Notes: generated from the sequence alone by a model not told the origin. A DNA stretch of 64,000 nucleotides from Cyclaneusma minus (GCA_037179335.1 JAKZHN010000013.1:310001-374000); one strand, 5' to 3'. Positions 11,278-22,102 are shown, numbered from the stretch's first letter. A program made the numbers and translations.

Positions 11278-14200
11278 TTATTCCGAAATGACAGGCCGTA
11301 CCTTCTGCAATACATGTACGGGTAATGGCCTCGTCTTATCCATTCCACGAACCTCACCCGACCACTCACGATGACTCAACCTCCCTGCCCCTTTTTTCTG
11401 CCACATCCACCACTGTCTCCGCGTCTCTTCCTCATGTCTCGCCGAAAGCCCCGTTCCCTTGATCTCTTGGGTCCTGAGTGTTCCTTGCAGGCCTAGGTAG
11501 AAAGTGGCATTACGCTGCACCTGTTGGAGGTCCCAGGCATATTCCCATGGAAAGCCAGGTTGGTTCCATGGGTCGGAGGGAGTTACGGCAACCTTGGACA
11601 ATGAGGGGTAAGGCTTGACGCGAGTGTTGATTCTGAGGGAGGTCTCGAGGACCGTGGGGCGGTGGGGTTTGAGTAGTTTACACCTGCGCCCATTGTGGGC
11701 CCGGTTGGAGAGGGAATAGTCAATCATAACGGCCATAGTACAGATTTTGTCTGTATCCCGAAGCAAGCGTACCCAAGAGTGCTCCGAGGCTTCGAGGACG
11801 ACGCGTTTGAATTCGGTCGGAGCGTCAGTAGAGCGTGGCTTATAAAGAGCGTTAAGGTGTTTAACCTCATAATCTAGGCCAGTTTTTGAGAGAATTTTGA
11901 GAGCATAGTGCAAAGCCTCGCCGAGGGTGCCTGGGGTGGAATGCCATTTCGGATTGTTGTTCCAAAGATTGCTCAGGGCCTTGTAAGCCGGGTCTTCCAA
12001 AGCCTCGTAATACTCGCGTTTGCAATCCTCATCGGACCATTCGAAGCCTTGGAGTAGATCTCTCATTGTTCTCGTAGCTAGAAGCTCTGCGAAGCTCACC
12101 CGAGAGGCATTGAACGTGCAAATGGAAATGACGACTCCGATATATTGCTCGAGTATTGCAATCCAATTACTGCGCGATAAAGGGTTCTTCTCCCAATGCG
12201 AGAGAATTGACTGCTTCTTCGTGGAAATTTTCTCGGTTTTCCAAGTCTGACTTGCACTAAGCATGACGTACTGGCCAGCTTGAGCACTGATGCCCGTGGA
12301 ATCTACGAAAACAAAGGAAGGTCGAGTCTCAATCGTATGATAGCAATCGTCGTCGTCCAGTCGCTGGATAATTTCATCTTCAGAGCAATGGCATTTCTCC
12401 ATTTGTAATCGAGGTGAACTTGTGCCAATGAGCAGCAGGTCATCAATACCGAGAGGTGATAATGATCGAGTGGTCTCGTTGTGAACTTCACATGACCCGA
12501 GTGCATCGTGGTCTTCCATCGCCGACGACAGTCCACAGCTGCAGACAGCATAATGACATAGTCGCTCGCCCGGGTCTGAGGGAGCTTCATCAGATACCGA
12601 TGGTATGATTGATCCGGTGCCAATGTCATACCGCTGAAAGGACCCTGGTGTAGAAGTGACGCCCCAAAGTGGACCCCATATGTCACCAAGAACTGAGATC
12701 CTGGTGGATACATAGAGGCCTTCATTATCTGTCACACGTTTGTCATGTGAATAATGAATATCATCCATGGCTAGTCGGAATACCCATACTTTTTGCTTGT
12801 GTATCAAAGACCCCAAACATCTCAGCGACTTGCGCTCCAAACAAAAATCAGGAAGTCCAAACATTTCGTTAGGGTACTTAAAGGCTGAGAGTGGTTCTCC
12901 GCTAGTGTCGTATTGCAGCGGTTCGAAATGAGTTCCTGAATAGCTAGCAACGACAAGATCCAGAACTTGTACCACCACCAGAGCGCAATCCTGAATGGGA
13001 TGCCTGTCGTTGTCATTGGACTTGAGTAGTTTGAGGAAGTCCCGGCATGAGCTCTCGAAAGCTTCAGTCAATGCATGTACTTCGTCTCTCGTGCCTTGTT
13101 TCTCTCCACTCAAGAGTGTTGAAACCACGTCGCAGAATTGGCGGGCAAGCTTGACGGTATCCCCGACGGGAATTGGTACCAAATGCACAACTTGTCTCCT
13201 TCGAATATCATTCACTAGAACACTTATGATCTCGTCGCAGAATTCGTAACTGATCAATGTCTGAATGTTATCGCAGACCGCCAGGAGAGCATCTCGAAGA
13301 TAGACAAGGCGTAGAATAGGTTGATAATGTTGGCTTTCGGCCGCAGCCTTCCGACACAATTTCCAGGCTTGTTCACTGGAGAGAATATTTGTCGGGAATT
13401 CGGGATCATGTTGGAAGAAGTATCCTGGTACACTTGTGCGTGGGGCTAGGCCAGTAGTTTCTTCGAATGAGGTGCTCAGAAACAGCCTCGGTGGCGACGG
13501 TTCATAATTAAAGAGTTGCCGCAGAGGTCTGGGGTATGAACTTCCACTCAGGAATGAACTTCCACTCAGAGTCAGGAGAGGCGACGCACTGAGAACCCGT
13601 TCGCGAATGGTTGCCAATGCCTCGGAAGACTCTAGTGGCCTCGATAGATCAGTATCCGGAGTTTCTTCCAAGTCCTTGATAAACCCTGAGCCTCTGGTAG
13701 CGCCGCTGCGAATTCTCGAGTTATAGTTGCGAGCAAATATCGAGAGGTCGTCGTCATCGTCACCAGTTGACATTCCGACTGAACTTCCAATCTTTGAAGA
13801 TCGGCGACTTCCATATGTATCCGTATCTCTTACAACTTCTGGATGTACAGGCGGTGGTGACTGTAGCTTTTGAAGCGTCTGTACAGAGCCGATGTGGTGG
13901 GTTTTATCTCGATTGAACGCTGATGTTTCAAGTTCCACTGATAATTGAGATGATACTCGAGATAGGAAAACTGCTTGCTTTCCTTTGTGGTTCCGCGAAC
14001 CCGTAACGGTTACTGTCTGCTTCTCGAGGAGGATATGGATCACTCCTTTGGAACTCGTAGGTGGTTTGTTTGCAGGGATTGGGGGCATACCAAGCCCTTC
14101 ATCCTCAGGGGGCTGCATCATCTTTTTATCCTCGTCGTCCAGCGAGTTCCATGTATCCGCCGCCTCTAGGACCGTTTCCAACCGTCGTACCTCGAGACTG

Positions 14201-15390
14201 GTGGGCAAGATGCTAGAGCTGGAGAATAGGGTATTGTGATCTTTGATTTCTTCGTGTTGGCTGTCTGGTCTGCGTCGCTGCTGAGATAGCCGCTGCTTCA
14301 GAGATTCGAAGAACAGCTTGTCTTTTGCTTTGACCGCATCCCACTCCGGGTTGTTGAGATTCTTTTGTGCTTCTTTTAACCATTGTTTCCATTCATCGGT
14401 TTGTGGATGCGCAGCACTTCGAGATACCCAGTCAGTCGAGCCGCTAGAATGAATGGCCCGCCACAAAGCTCCAGTAAAGCTGTCTCCTTGGTCTCTCGAC
14501 TTATACTCCCATTCAAAGCGAGAGAGATCCCATTGCGAGGGCAACTGCAACATCGACGCCAACCAGTAAGCAAGATTCAAGATGATATAAGCGATGCCAA
14601 AGACGAGTTGCATGGTGAATGATGCGGAGCCGAGAATGATTATCGCCACCATCAAAAGTACAGTTCCAAGTGCTACAAGAGCCTTGAATTGTGACTCCTT
14701 AACGGCGTAAAGACACTCTTCGGTTCCAAAGTACAGCTCCCGAGCCACCTCCTCTGTGCATTTGACGACAACAAAAGCTCCTTCACGGGTACGAATCACC
14801 AGGTCTCCTGCAGGGACAGTGGCTGATGATGAACGGCGGACAAACTGAGGGGTCCATAGTGATCCAAGCCCGGTCACAAGAGACGATACGGAGAGCAACG
14901 ACACAGTCAGGACCGCCGGTCCGTCTTGGAGAACAATGGCCCAGGCGAGCAATCCAGCGGCAAGTAGACAGGATAAAATGTCCAGTACTGTCCAATAATC
15001 AAGTTTCTTGCGCTGTATAGATGGCTTTGGCGCCTCCTCGACGGACGGAAGGCCAGTCCGAGTCCCGTTATGGTGCCGTCCATACTTCACATGCACTTCG
15101 CAGAACTCGAAAGGTTGGAGTTTGGTGATAGGATGGATGAGGTTCGGGAAGTAGTTCAGAGACGATATCAAGGTCCCTGAATGCACACCGATGATTGATG
15201 CATTCAAACTTGGAAGGCGAGTCGGCCGACTTGCTTTCAGAAGAGCTTGCGGAGCCGGGATCAGACGAGGCAGGAGACAAGACCAGTTGGCTGTCAGGTA
15301 CTGTGTATTTGCCGCTATGGAAGCCTCGCCGATGAGAACCAAGAGGCCGACTAATTGCAGCTGCCCTTGTATATCAGGAAACCAAGTCAT
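11278..15390 (-). CDS. large membrane-associated protein of unknown function
   Basis: One uninterrupted frame of about 1370 residues. Near the start are hydrophobic segments (WFPDIQGQLQLVGLLVLIG and, after about 120 residues, ILSCLLAAGLLAWAIVL and VLTVSLLSVSSLVTGLG). A further hydrophobic pair follows at roughly residues 235-285. The remainder is soluble, with a disordered Ser/Arg-rich stretch and a long C-terminal domain rich in Trp, Cys and His. The layout suggests a membrane-anchored cytoplasmic protein; I do not recognise the family. The start was set at the ATG at 15390 because its context (GCAGCCATGA) is better than that of the upstream in-frame ATG at 15576, which would add 62 residues including another hydrophobic stretch. 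The gene is divergent from the JmjC gene. Confidence 0.75.
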   Translation of the reverse strand: MTWFPDIQGQLQLVGLLVLIGEASIAANTQYLTANWSCLLPRLIPAPQALLKASRPTRLPSLNASIIGVHSGTLISSLNYFPNLIHPITKLQPFEFCEVHVKYGRHHNGTRTGLPSVEEAPKPSIQRKKLDYWTVLDILSCLLAAGLLAWAIVLQDGPAVLTVSLLSVSSLVTGLGSLWTPQFVRRSSSATVPAGDLVIRTREGAFVVVKCTEEVARELYFGTEECLYAVKESQFKALVALGTVLLMVAIIILGSASFTMQLVFGIAYIILNLAYWLASMLQLPSQWDLSRFEWEYKSRDQGDSFTGALWRAIHSSGSTDWVSRSAAHPQTDEWKQWLKEAQKNLNNPEWDAVKAKDKLFFESLKQRLSQQRRRPDSQHEEIKDHNTLFSSSSILPTSLEVRRLETVLEAADTWNSLDDEDKKMMQPPEDEGLGMPPIPANKPPTSSKGVIHILLEKQTVTVTGSRNHKGKQAVFLSRVSSQLSVELETSAFNRDKTHHIGSVQTLQKLQSPPPVHPEVVRDTDTYGSRRSSKIGSSVGMSTGDDDDDLSIFARNYNSRIRSGATRGSGFIKDLEETPDTDLSRPLESSEALATIRERVLSASPLLTLSGSSFLSGSSYPRPLRQLFNYEPSPPRLFLSTSFEETTGLAPRTSVPGYFFQHDPEFPTNILSSEQAWKLCRKAAAESQHYQPILRLVYLRDALLAVCDNIQTLISYEFCDEIISVLVNDIRRRQVVHLVPIPVGDTVKLARQFCDVVSTLLSGEKQGTRDEVHALTEAFESSCRDFLKLLKSNDNDRHPIQDCALVVVQVLDLVVASYSGTHFEPLQYDTSGEPLSAFKYPNEMFGLPDFCLERKSLRCLGSLIHKQKVWVFRLAMDDIHYSHDKRVTDNEGLYVSTRISVLGDIWGPLWGVTSTPGSFQRYDIGTGSIIPSVSDEAPSDPGERLCHYAVCSCGLSSAMEDHDALGSCEVHNETTRSLSPLGIDDLLLIGTSSPRLQMEKCHCSEDEIIQRLDDDDCYHTIETRPSFVFVDSTGISAQAGQYVMLSASQTWKTEKISTKKQSILSHWEKNPLSRSNWIAILEQYIGVVISICTFNASRVSFAELLATRTMRDLLQGFEWSDEDCKREYYEALEDPAYKALSNLWNNNPKWHSTPGTLGEALHYALKILSKTGLDYEVKHLNALYKPRSTDAPTEFKRVVLEASEHSWVRLLRDTDKICTMAVMIDYSLSNRAHNGRRCKLLKPHRPTVLETSLRINTRVKPYPSLSKVAVTPSDPWNQPGFPWEYAWDLQQVQRNATFYLGLQGTLRTQEIKGTGLSARHEEETRRQWWMWQKKGAGRLSHREWSGEVRGMDKTRPLPVHVLQKVRPVISE

Positions 15391-16334
15391 GGCTGCAGGG
15401 ATGAGAGGATGACCGAACAAATAAAAATGGGCAAAACGAGTGCTCGAGAAGAAACAACTGGCTAACACGAAAATATGAGAATACAGGAAACGCAGAGTAA
15501 ATATACCCCACTCGAAGCCCAGCCTTGCTGCGGACGAGTTTTCTAAGAGGTGGAACGGCTGAGCTGCATGGGGCACGCCACAGTGCGTCGCTACCTACAT
15601 ATATTGATGTCCCTCTTCCGAATGTGTCGAAGATAAGAGAGCTCCCCTCTGCCTCTCAGCCCATGATTGTTCAGCTGACATGTCAGACTCCGGCAACCTG
15701 TTCAAAGGACGTACTTTGAGGCCGAATTTTCACAGCCCGCAGGTATAAACACCATTCCGCTGGAATCCATAGTAACGAAGATTGCTTGGGCTGCTTGTCA
15801 GTCTATTTTGCCTTGTGATACTGTAGCAGACTGTAGAGTGAAGCGTGACTTTGAGCTGTACCTTATGGCCCCCAAGTCTCTCGGGGATAAACTCACAGAT
15901 TTGGATACCGGAATTCGCCGTGAAGGGTTTTGCATGCTTAATCGGGGCTTCCAGAGTCCAGACCGAGCCTGTTGGACGTTCCATTAGAGTGAGGTGTTTG
16001 GGTACGGTTTAGAAACCCGCTTGGTATGGGCTAGTCCGCGGGCACGGGCCATGTCTATAATGCTTAAGCCTGAGGCTCCAAGTATCTCCGCAGTCTCCGC
16101 TGCACGGAATGTCACTCCGCCCCCGCGACACAATGCTACCAAACTCAGTTGGAAAGCAATCACCCCACCTCAATGCTACTTTCCCTGTCCGCTTGACGAC
16201 AATCGGCTACGGGAATTACCATTTATATTAGTATCGTCGAGCGGTACTAGCAGAGTAAGTCTGTGCCATTTCCATATCCTCCTGCCTTCCTGCGGTCGCA
16301 AGACCTGTCTTTCTCATCATCGCTATCTTCCACC
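15391..16334. other. divergent promoter region
   Basis: Shared upstream region between the minus-strand membrane protein gene and the plus-strand JmjC gene. Frames on either strand are short and featureless. No repeat or RNA gene was seen. The plus-strand frame continues upstream of 16335 to 16263, but the better start is the later ATG. Confidence 0.5.
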
Positions 16335-18002
16335 ATGGCACCGAAAACGATGGCCCCCCAAGCTGCCCAGCCGATCCTCTCCTCCGTATCTCGAGATCTC
16401 GCAGCCTCACCAACCAAGATATCAGACCTCTGCATGAAAATATGCCGGACCATGAGAGACGAGCTGGCCGTGCCACGGACACGCAAATACCCCATCTCAA
16501 AGTCCATCGGGGAGTGTGGAGATCCAATCGCGGCATTTTTGCAGCGACAAGTCGAAAGACTGGCCCATGGGGGGCCGAACCTTCTCGCCAATGGACCTAG
16601 CAATAGCAAGTCGATACAAGGTCGACTTCAGGATATCATCTCGGTTGCAAACGACAAGATCTACGCATATCACTACAGCGCGGTCCCAGAATGCTGGAGG
16701 CGTCTGTATGCTGATGCAAGTATACTTCTTGCGTGTGCGCAGTATCTCAGTATGGCAGATGTACAAGATCTTCGAGAGACACTTTGTAGGATGGTACGGG
16801 TTTTGGATACAGCCGTTGTTATCACAGGAGCACCAGGACCCGGTCGAAAAGCTTGGATTGACGAGATGATGGAATTACTGGCTGAAGACTGGAACACCAC
16901 ATCTACACCTTCTACCGAGAAGCCTCGCGATGCGTTCGTCACGAAGATCAAGGAGCAGACCCTTTTGCCCCCCGAAGTCCGCAGACCTGTCAGAAATGCT
17001 GGAAGTTGTTCTATGGAAGAGTTTATGAAGAATATGATGGATCCCAGAGACCCTAACATTGGTCCCGAACCGCTCATCATCACCGGAGCCATCGAACACT
17101 GGCCAGCCCGAGACGAGCGGTCCTGGAAAGACATCAACTATCTTCTCTCCAAAACCATTGGCGGCAACCGCCTCGTCCCCATTGAAGTTGGGCGCAGCTA
17201 TGTCGACAAAGATTGGAGTCAAAAACTCATGACCTTCAAAGACTTCCTCTACCACTACCTCCTACGAGAGGACCCATCCTTCGTTCAAAAAGACTCATCC
17301 GCCGCTCGCAAGGCTTCATCTAGCAGTCGAAAGGATTCACCCACCATCCAAATAAGAGAAATCGGCTCCGCAACAAATTCCGAAGAAAACCTAACCAGTT
17401 CCAAGCCATCTGGCAAAACGTCTGGCAAAGCAACCGGCTACCTAGCCCAATACAACCTATTTTCGCAAATTCCGTCTCTCCGCAACGACATCGCCGTTCC
17501 AGATTACTGCTACCTCACCCCATCAGCACCCCACTCCTCCTCGCCCCAAGCAGAAACCCACCGTCGAAACACGCTCGTCCTTGAAGAAATCCTAATAAAC
17601 GCCTGGCTCGGGCCGAAAGGCACAATTTCCCCTCTCCACACCGATCCCTACCACAACATTCTCGTCCAAGTCGTAGGCGCAAAGTACGTGCGACTGTATC
17701 CGCCGAAAGAAAGCCACAAGCTATATCCTCGAGGAATTGAGGATGGCGGTGTTGATATGAGCAATAATAGCCAGGTCGATATCGGCGTTTTGGAGGGATG
17801 GGAGGGAAGTGAGGAGGAGATTCGGGAGATGAGGAAAAGGTTTCCGTTAGCGAGGGAAGCGGAATTTGTGGATGTTCTGTTGGGAGAGGGAGAGTCTCTT
17901 TATATTCCCGTAGGCTGGTGGCATTATGTGAGGAGTTTGAGTATCAGTTTTAGTGTGAGTTTTTGGTGGAATGGATGGGAGGTGGAGGAGGTGCAGGCAT
18001 AG
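16335..18002 (+). CDS. JmjC (cupin-8) domain protein, JMJD5/KDM8-like
   Basis: Single exon, 555 residues, starting in a strong context (CCACCATGG). The N-terminal half is helical. The C-terminal half is a JmjC/cupin-8 fold, entered by the usual PLIITGAIEHWPA segment. The iron ligands are visible: H435 and D437 in SPLHTDPYHN and the distal H530 in IPVGWWHYVRSL, and a Trp-rich end (FWWNGW) closes the barrel. Fe(II)/2-oxoglutarate-dependent hydroxylase or demethylase activity is therefore likely. A low-complexity Ser/Lys insertion interrupts the domain near residues 325-375. The arrangement matches the JMJD5/KDM8 group; the substrate cannot be told. An in-frame upstream ATG at 16263 would add 24 residues. 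Confidence 0.88.
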   Translation: MAPKTMAPQAAQPILSSVSRDLAASPTKISDLCMKICRTMRDELAVPRTRKYPISKSIGECGDPIAAFLQRQVERLAHGGPNLLANGPSNSKSIQGRLQDIISVANDKIYAYHYSAVPECWRRLYADASILLACAQYLSMADVQDLRETLCRMVRVLDTAVVITGAPGPGRKAWIDEMMELLAEDWNTTSTPSTEKPRDAFVTKIKEQTLLPPEVRRPVRNAGSCSMEEFMKNMMDPRDPNIGPEPLIITGAIEHWPARDERSWKDINYLLSKTIGGNRLVPIEVGRSYVDKDWSQKLMTFKDFLYHYLLREDPSFVQKDSSAARKASSSSRKDSPTIQIREIGSATNSEENLTSSKPSGKTSGKATGYLAQYNLFSQIPSLRNDIAVPDYCYLTPSAPHSSSPQAETHRRNTLVLEEILINAWLGPKGTISPLHTDPYHNILVQVVGAKYVRLYPPKESHKLYPRGIEDGGVDMSNNSQVDIGVLEGWEGSEEEIREMRKRFPLAREAEFVDVLLGEGESLYIPVGWWHYVRSLSISFSVSFWWNGWEVEEVQA

Positions 18003-18844
18003 GGGAACAGAACTACGAGGATTACTTCATTGCATTCAGTGATCAGCGGTTTGACGGTCTGCTTCGTATGGAGTATTGGGCAGTGATGAGTTCTTCAAGC
18101 GGTTTGCGAATTGGGGAGTACATGGCATAGTTTGGCGCAAAGGTATCCTTGTTGGGAGGAGATGATGCTTTGAGTGCTGTTCAGTACGGAAGGAATAGGA
18201 CACAGATCTTTGGGGATAGGACAGTTCATGCGCCCCAAGACCTCAAGCCCGCATCTTCCTTCACCATATCAATCCAAATATGTTCCTTTCCCATATCATA
18301 AATTCACAGAGCTGTTGGCGCAATGGTAGCGCGTCCGATTACAAGGAACGCCTCGCATCTTGCCCCAAAGGGAAGGCTGTACCCTGCGGGGGGGACCCTT
18401 GATGCTTGGTTAACCGGTGAAATCTGGAAGGGTGTTTGTTCGATTCAGACACAGCTCAAGTTTTGTTTTTACCAATTTATTTGCTTGGATTTTAAACAGT
18501 TAACCTTGATCTAGCTTTGTTACTTGGTCTATCAAAAACCTAGCAAGAAAATATCAGAATAGAATACCAATAGAAACGCAAAAAGAATAGTCAGTCGACA
18601 TGATTACAAAGTAACAACAAACTCTAGTTCCTACCTAAGAAAAGGACAATAACTAATGATTTATGAATACATGCTACGAAACTCCCCCAATATCTTCTCA
18701 ACCTTGACAAATGGTCGGTCCATGGATGATTGCTTGTAGAGGAGCTTGTACCACCATGCGGAAGTACTTTTGCCCGAAAGCTGGACGAGCTTGCACCGAA
18801 AAGCTCCAAAACACCAGAAATTTCATCTCAGCGACAACGCAACG
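18003..18844. other. intergenic region carrying a SINE-like copy
   Basis: Contains the 3' flank of the JmjC gene, the tRNA-Trp-derived repeat at 18309-18457 with its T-rich tail, and the upstream region of MTG2. No other feature was found. Confidence 0.5.
18309..18457 (+). repeat. tRNA-Trp-derived SINE-like element, copy A
   Basis: Folds like a tRNA with a long insertion. The acceptor strands GAGCTGT and ACAGCTC pair perfectly over 7 bp. The D arm is GCGC/GCGC around AATGGTA, and the T arm is GTTTG-TTCGATT-CAGAC. Pol III A and B boxes are both intact. The D arm and junctions resemble fungal tRNA-Trp, but about 85-90 nt replace the anticodon loop and no CCA anticodon is present, so it should not decode Trp. 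A T-rich run (GTTTTGTTTTT) follows as a terminator. The downstream 60 nt also resemble those after copy B, so the element may extend to about 18520. Confidence 0.6.
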
Positions 18845-20623
18845 ATGCCGCCCCTGTGTCCCACCCTCCCAGGGACATTAACGCCCTTTCTCTACCCATC
18901 CCTCATCAACAATGCCTCCTTCTCCAATTCCCGCCTAGTCCTCCGCCTTTTCTCCCACCACACCACCTTCCGCCGGCGTCCCATCTCATCCTCAGCAACC
19001 TCAAGAACACCAACAGAAGAACTCCACTACGAACCCGAAGTCGCTCCAGTCGATCATCTGAACCCTCCGCCTGAAGATTATTCTGCCCCCACCTTCGCCG
19101 ACCGCGCCACCATCACCATCCACAGCGGCGCCGGCGGCCACGGCTGCATTTCCTTCCTGCGCGAAAAATACATCGCCTACGGTCCCCCGAACGGCGGCGA
19201 CGGCGGTTCCGGCGGAAACGTGTATATCCAAGCCGTACGCGGTGAAACCTCTCTCCACAAGCTAGCGCGCCAACGCAACATAAAAGCTGGAAGGGGGAAG
19301 AATGGCCAAGGAAAGACTAGAGGCGGGGAGAGAGGCGAGGATGTGATCGTGCAAGTGCCGGTGGGCACCATCGTTCGGGAAATCGGACGCTGGGATCCTG
19401 CCGTTGAGGAGCGGATTCGCAAGATGCGGGAAAGGGAGGAGTTGGGTACCGGACCGCCACCGAGACAAAACGCTTTTGGCGAGGGGGAAGAAGAGGAATA
19501 TGGCGAGGATGTGGAGGATGTGGAGGATGTGCTGAGAACGGAAACGCAAGAACAGTTGGCAAGAAGGCCGCATAAATGGGACAAGCAGAAATGGCTACTC
19601 TATCCTGCCATGACATCTGAAGACATCGCCACCGCCGAATTCCCACGCATGCCTCAATCGCGGAAATCCGCGCTCGCGATGCTACAGCCCAAAGGACCCA
19701 TTGAACTTGATCTGTCCAAGCCGATGGAAAGTCCTATGCTATTAGCCGCAGGTGCTGTGGGTGGGCTCGGAAATACGCATTTTGTGACGAAGAGTACGCC
19801 GCGGCCGAAATTTGCTACAAAGGGCGATCCGGGTATGCGTATTGAGCTGGAGCTGGAACTGAAATTGCTGGCTGATGTGGGGCTTGTGGGATTGCCGAAT
19901 GCGGGGAAGAGTACGTTGTTGAGGGCTATGAGTAGGAGTCGTACGAGGGTGGGGAGTTGGGCGTTTACAACGCTGCAGCCGAATATTGGCACTGTGGTGC
20001 TGGACAACCATCGCGGAAGGCCGTTGGCGAGAAGCGTGGATAAAGATGGCTACGTACGAACGGGGTTCACGATTGCGGACATTCCCGGGCTGATTGAGGG
20101 AGCGCATTTGGACAAGGGGCTAGGAGTGAGCTTCTTGCGCCACGTGGAGCGAGCGCGAGTTCTTGCTTTCGTGCTAGACTTGTCCAGGGGCAGTGCGGTG
20201 GAGGCGCTCAAGGGGCTGTGGTTTGAGGTTGCAGAGTATGAGCGGATGAAGATTCGGGAGGATAAGGAAGCCGCTGAGGCGATTGTGGAGTGGCGACCTT
20301 TCACGAGTCCTGAGGATGCGATGAGGGGGTCGAGCGAGGTGCTGAGTAGTGGGGGGAGGTGGAGTCCGTTGAAGCCGATTAGTATTGATATTAAGCCGAA
20401 GCCGTGGTTTGTTATTGCTACGAAGGCGGATTTGGAGGGGACGCAGGAGAATTTCAAAGAGCTGAGGGAATATATGGAAAAGGTGGCCAAGGGGGAGGTG
20501 GAGCATCCTATGGGGACGGAGGAGGGATGGAGGAAGGATCTGAGAGCGATCCCTGTGAGTGCTATCAATGGCCATGGTATGGACATGGTTAGGGAGTGTA
20601 TTATCGATTTGTTAGATGCTTGA
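18845..20623 (+). CDS. MTG2: mitochondrial Obg-family GTPase (MTG2), mitoribosome large-subunit assembly
   Basis: Single exon of 592 residues. The N-terminus is basic, hydroxylated and free of acidic residues, as a mitochondrial presequence should be. The glycine-rich Obg fold follows (HSGAGGHGCISF, NGGDGGSGGNVYI) and is split by a charged insertion rich in Glu near residues 195-235. The GTPase domain shows G1 GLPNAGKST (about residue 349), G3 DIPGLIEGAHLDKGLG, G4 ATKADL and a G5-like SAINGHG near the end. In yeast the homologue binds the mitochondrial large ribosomal subunit and is needed for its assembly. The first codon of this frame (18746) was rejected because 18845 starts the presequence-like stretch; the longer form remains possible. 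Confidence 0.9.
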   Translation: MPPLCPTLPGTLTPFLYPSLINNASFSNSRLVLRLFSHHTTFRRRPISSSATSRTPTEELHYEPEVAPVDHLNPPPEDYSAPTFADRATITIHSGAGGHGCISFLREKYIAYGPPNGGDGGSGGNVYIQAVRGETSLHKLARQRNIKAGRGKNGQGKTRGGERGEDVIVQVPVGTIVREIGRWDPAVEERIRKMREREELGTGPPPRQNAFGEGEEEEYGEDVEDVEDVLRTETQEQLARRPHKWDKQKWLLYPAMTSEDIATAEFPRMPQSRKSALAMLQPKGPIELDLSKPMESPMLLAAGAVGGLGNTHFVTKSTPRPKFATKGDPGMRIELELELKLLADVGLVGLPNAGKSTLLRAMSRSRTRVGSWAFTTLQPNIGTVVLDNHRGRPLARSVDKDGYVRTGFTIADIPGLIEGAHLDKGLGVSFLRHVERARVLAFVLDLSRGSAVEALKGLWFEVAEYERMKIREDKEAAEAIVEWRPFTSPEDAMRGSSEVLSSGGRWSPLKPISIDIKPKPWFVIATKADLEGTQENFKELREYMEKVAKGEVEHPMGTEEGWRKDLRAIPVSAINGHGMDMVRECIIDLLDA

Positions 20624-22102
20624 GAGTGGGCGACTCTCGTTCAGACGGTCGATACGTCTCACGCACCCGAATACAAGAATCCCAAGCTTCGACTCTCCTC
20701 ATCTGAAAGCCTCGAAGGTCTGTGTATTGTTCTCTTTGCATGGTACAAGGGGATGGATGCTTGGTGTTGATTTGACATATAAGTCACTTGTGCGACCGCC
20801 AAAGTATCGATCCAATTCACTTTGGGCCACATGGCTCAATTGGAAAAATCGTCGCAGTCAATGTGCTCTGAGCCCTTCTCTGAATCTCACCACGGCTGGG
20901 TCGTGATTGGTTGGACCAAAAAAGAATGGATATATGCTTTTTTTGGTGCGGGTTCGATCCCCAGTTGGGCGGGCTTTTTGCTTTTTGGCCTTTTTTTTGG
21001 GGGATGGGGCGAGAGATGAGTCGATGTGATCGTATATATTACTTTTATTAGTGGGATTCCTCGAGAGCTCGTGTTCGGGTGTTCGCTGGTATAGGGGACT
21101 TGCTAAAGCAGACTGGGGTCAAGAGGCTTGGCTGGTTGCTCAGGACACTCAAGATATAAAAGACATTAGGTAGTTACCACTATTTGTCGCTATCTAGCTC
21201 CTTAGCCGTTAAATAGCTAGGAATCAGGCTTAGCGTCCTAAAACCAGGGGCTGACGTACTATTTGTGAATTGAGAAAGCAGCTCGGCACCGACAGCCCAA
21301 GCGATATTCGACAGAGGTTCGCTTACGGGTACCGACTACCGAGCTTTGCCTGTTTGGGATGCTATATCTCTGACCTCTGGTTAAAATCAGTTTTGTAGCA
21401 CGTCGACGGAAAAAATGCGAAAATGCAAATCATATATCAATAGATGCGAAATTTTGCGTAGATTACAATGGTGTTGTTCTTATTGCTATAACAGGCTTGT
21501 GTAACCCTGGAAGCGCATTTTAAACATTTGGCAAAATGTTTCCAGGATCCAGGACCAGACTTGCTATTGTAGCACATCGACAAATCCATCTCGGAAAAAA
21601 ACGGTTTTAAGCATTGGGTTTCAATACTAGCAAGTAGTGCCTCCGGATGGAGCAATAAATTTTGCGTCTATTGATGTATAACTCGTCTGTGCTTGGGTGC
21701 TGGAGTTTTGTATAAAGCTGATCTGGTCGAAGGCCCGTACACGAGTATAACCCCGCCTTCTTAGGCTCTTCTTTTCTCTTCTCCCTCTCTCCCTTTCCCC
21801 AAAAGTGTCAGCGGTGATTGAAATGCGATTCATGGGAAATAGTCACCCGATATCACGTGATCTACTCAATTGCCGTTACTGCATCAAGTGATCACTTTAT
21901 TCACTTGTCGATTCCCCAACCGACACCAACAATATCCTTCAGCTATTCACAGGGCTATACCAGCACCAGTACCCAAAAACCCGCCCAGCCCGCTATACTA
22001 TATCCCGTCTAGCCCCTTACCCATACCCACAACCCCAAACTCCAATCTCCATCCCTACTTTCTATTCAACACCCCCCCACATCTCCCTCTCTTACCCTCC
22101 CT
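20624..22102. other. intergenic region with a tRNA-like sequence
   Basis: No gene is supported between the convergent ends of MTG2 (+) and the aldolase-fold gene (-). A tRNA-like segment with A and B boxes lies at 20825-20977. The 21.4-21.7 kb part is AT-rich. The 21.9-22.1 kb part is C-rich and looks like the 3' UTR of the minus-strand gene. Confidence 0.5.
20825..20977 (+). other. tRNA-like sequence with widely separated pol III boxes
   Basis: An A box (ATGGCTCAATTGG, as in tRNA-Ile D arms) lies at about 20831-20843 and a perfect B-box core (GGGTTCGATCCCC) about 125 bp downstream, followed by several T runs. Acceptor strands do not pair and the D stem is broken, so this is not a working tRNA gene. 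The A-to-B spacing is close to that of the two tRNA-Trp-derived elements in this window. It may be a relic of a similar element. Confidence 0.35.

Noticed and set aside
18309..18457. Functional intron-containing tRNA-Trp gene
   Set aside because: No CCA anticodon in either copy, the 85-90 nt insertion sits in the loop itself, and the anticodon stem is imperfect.
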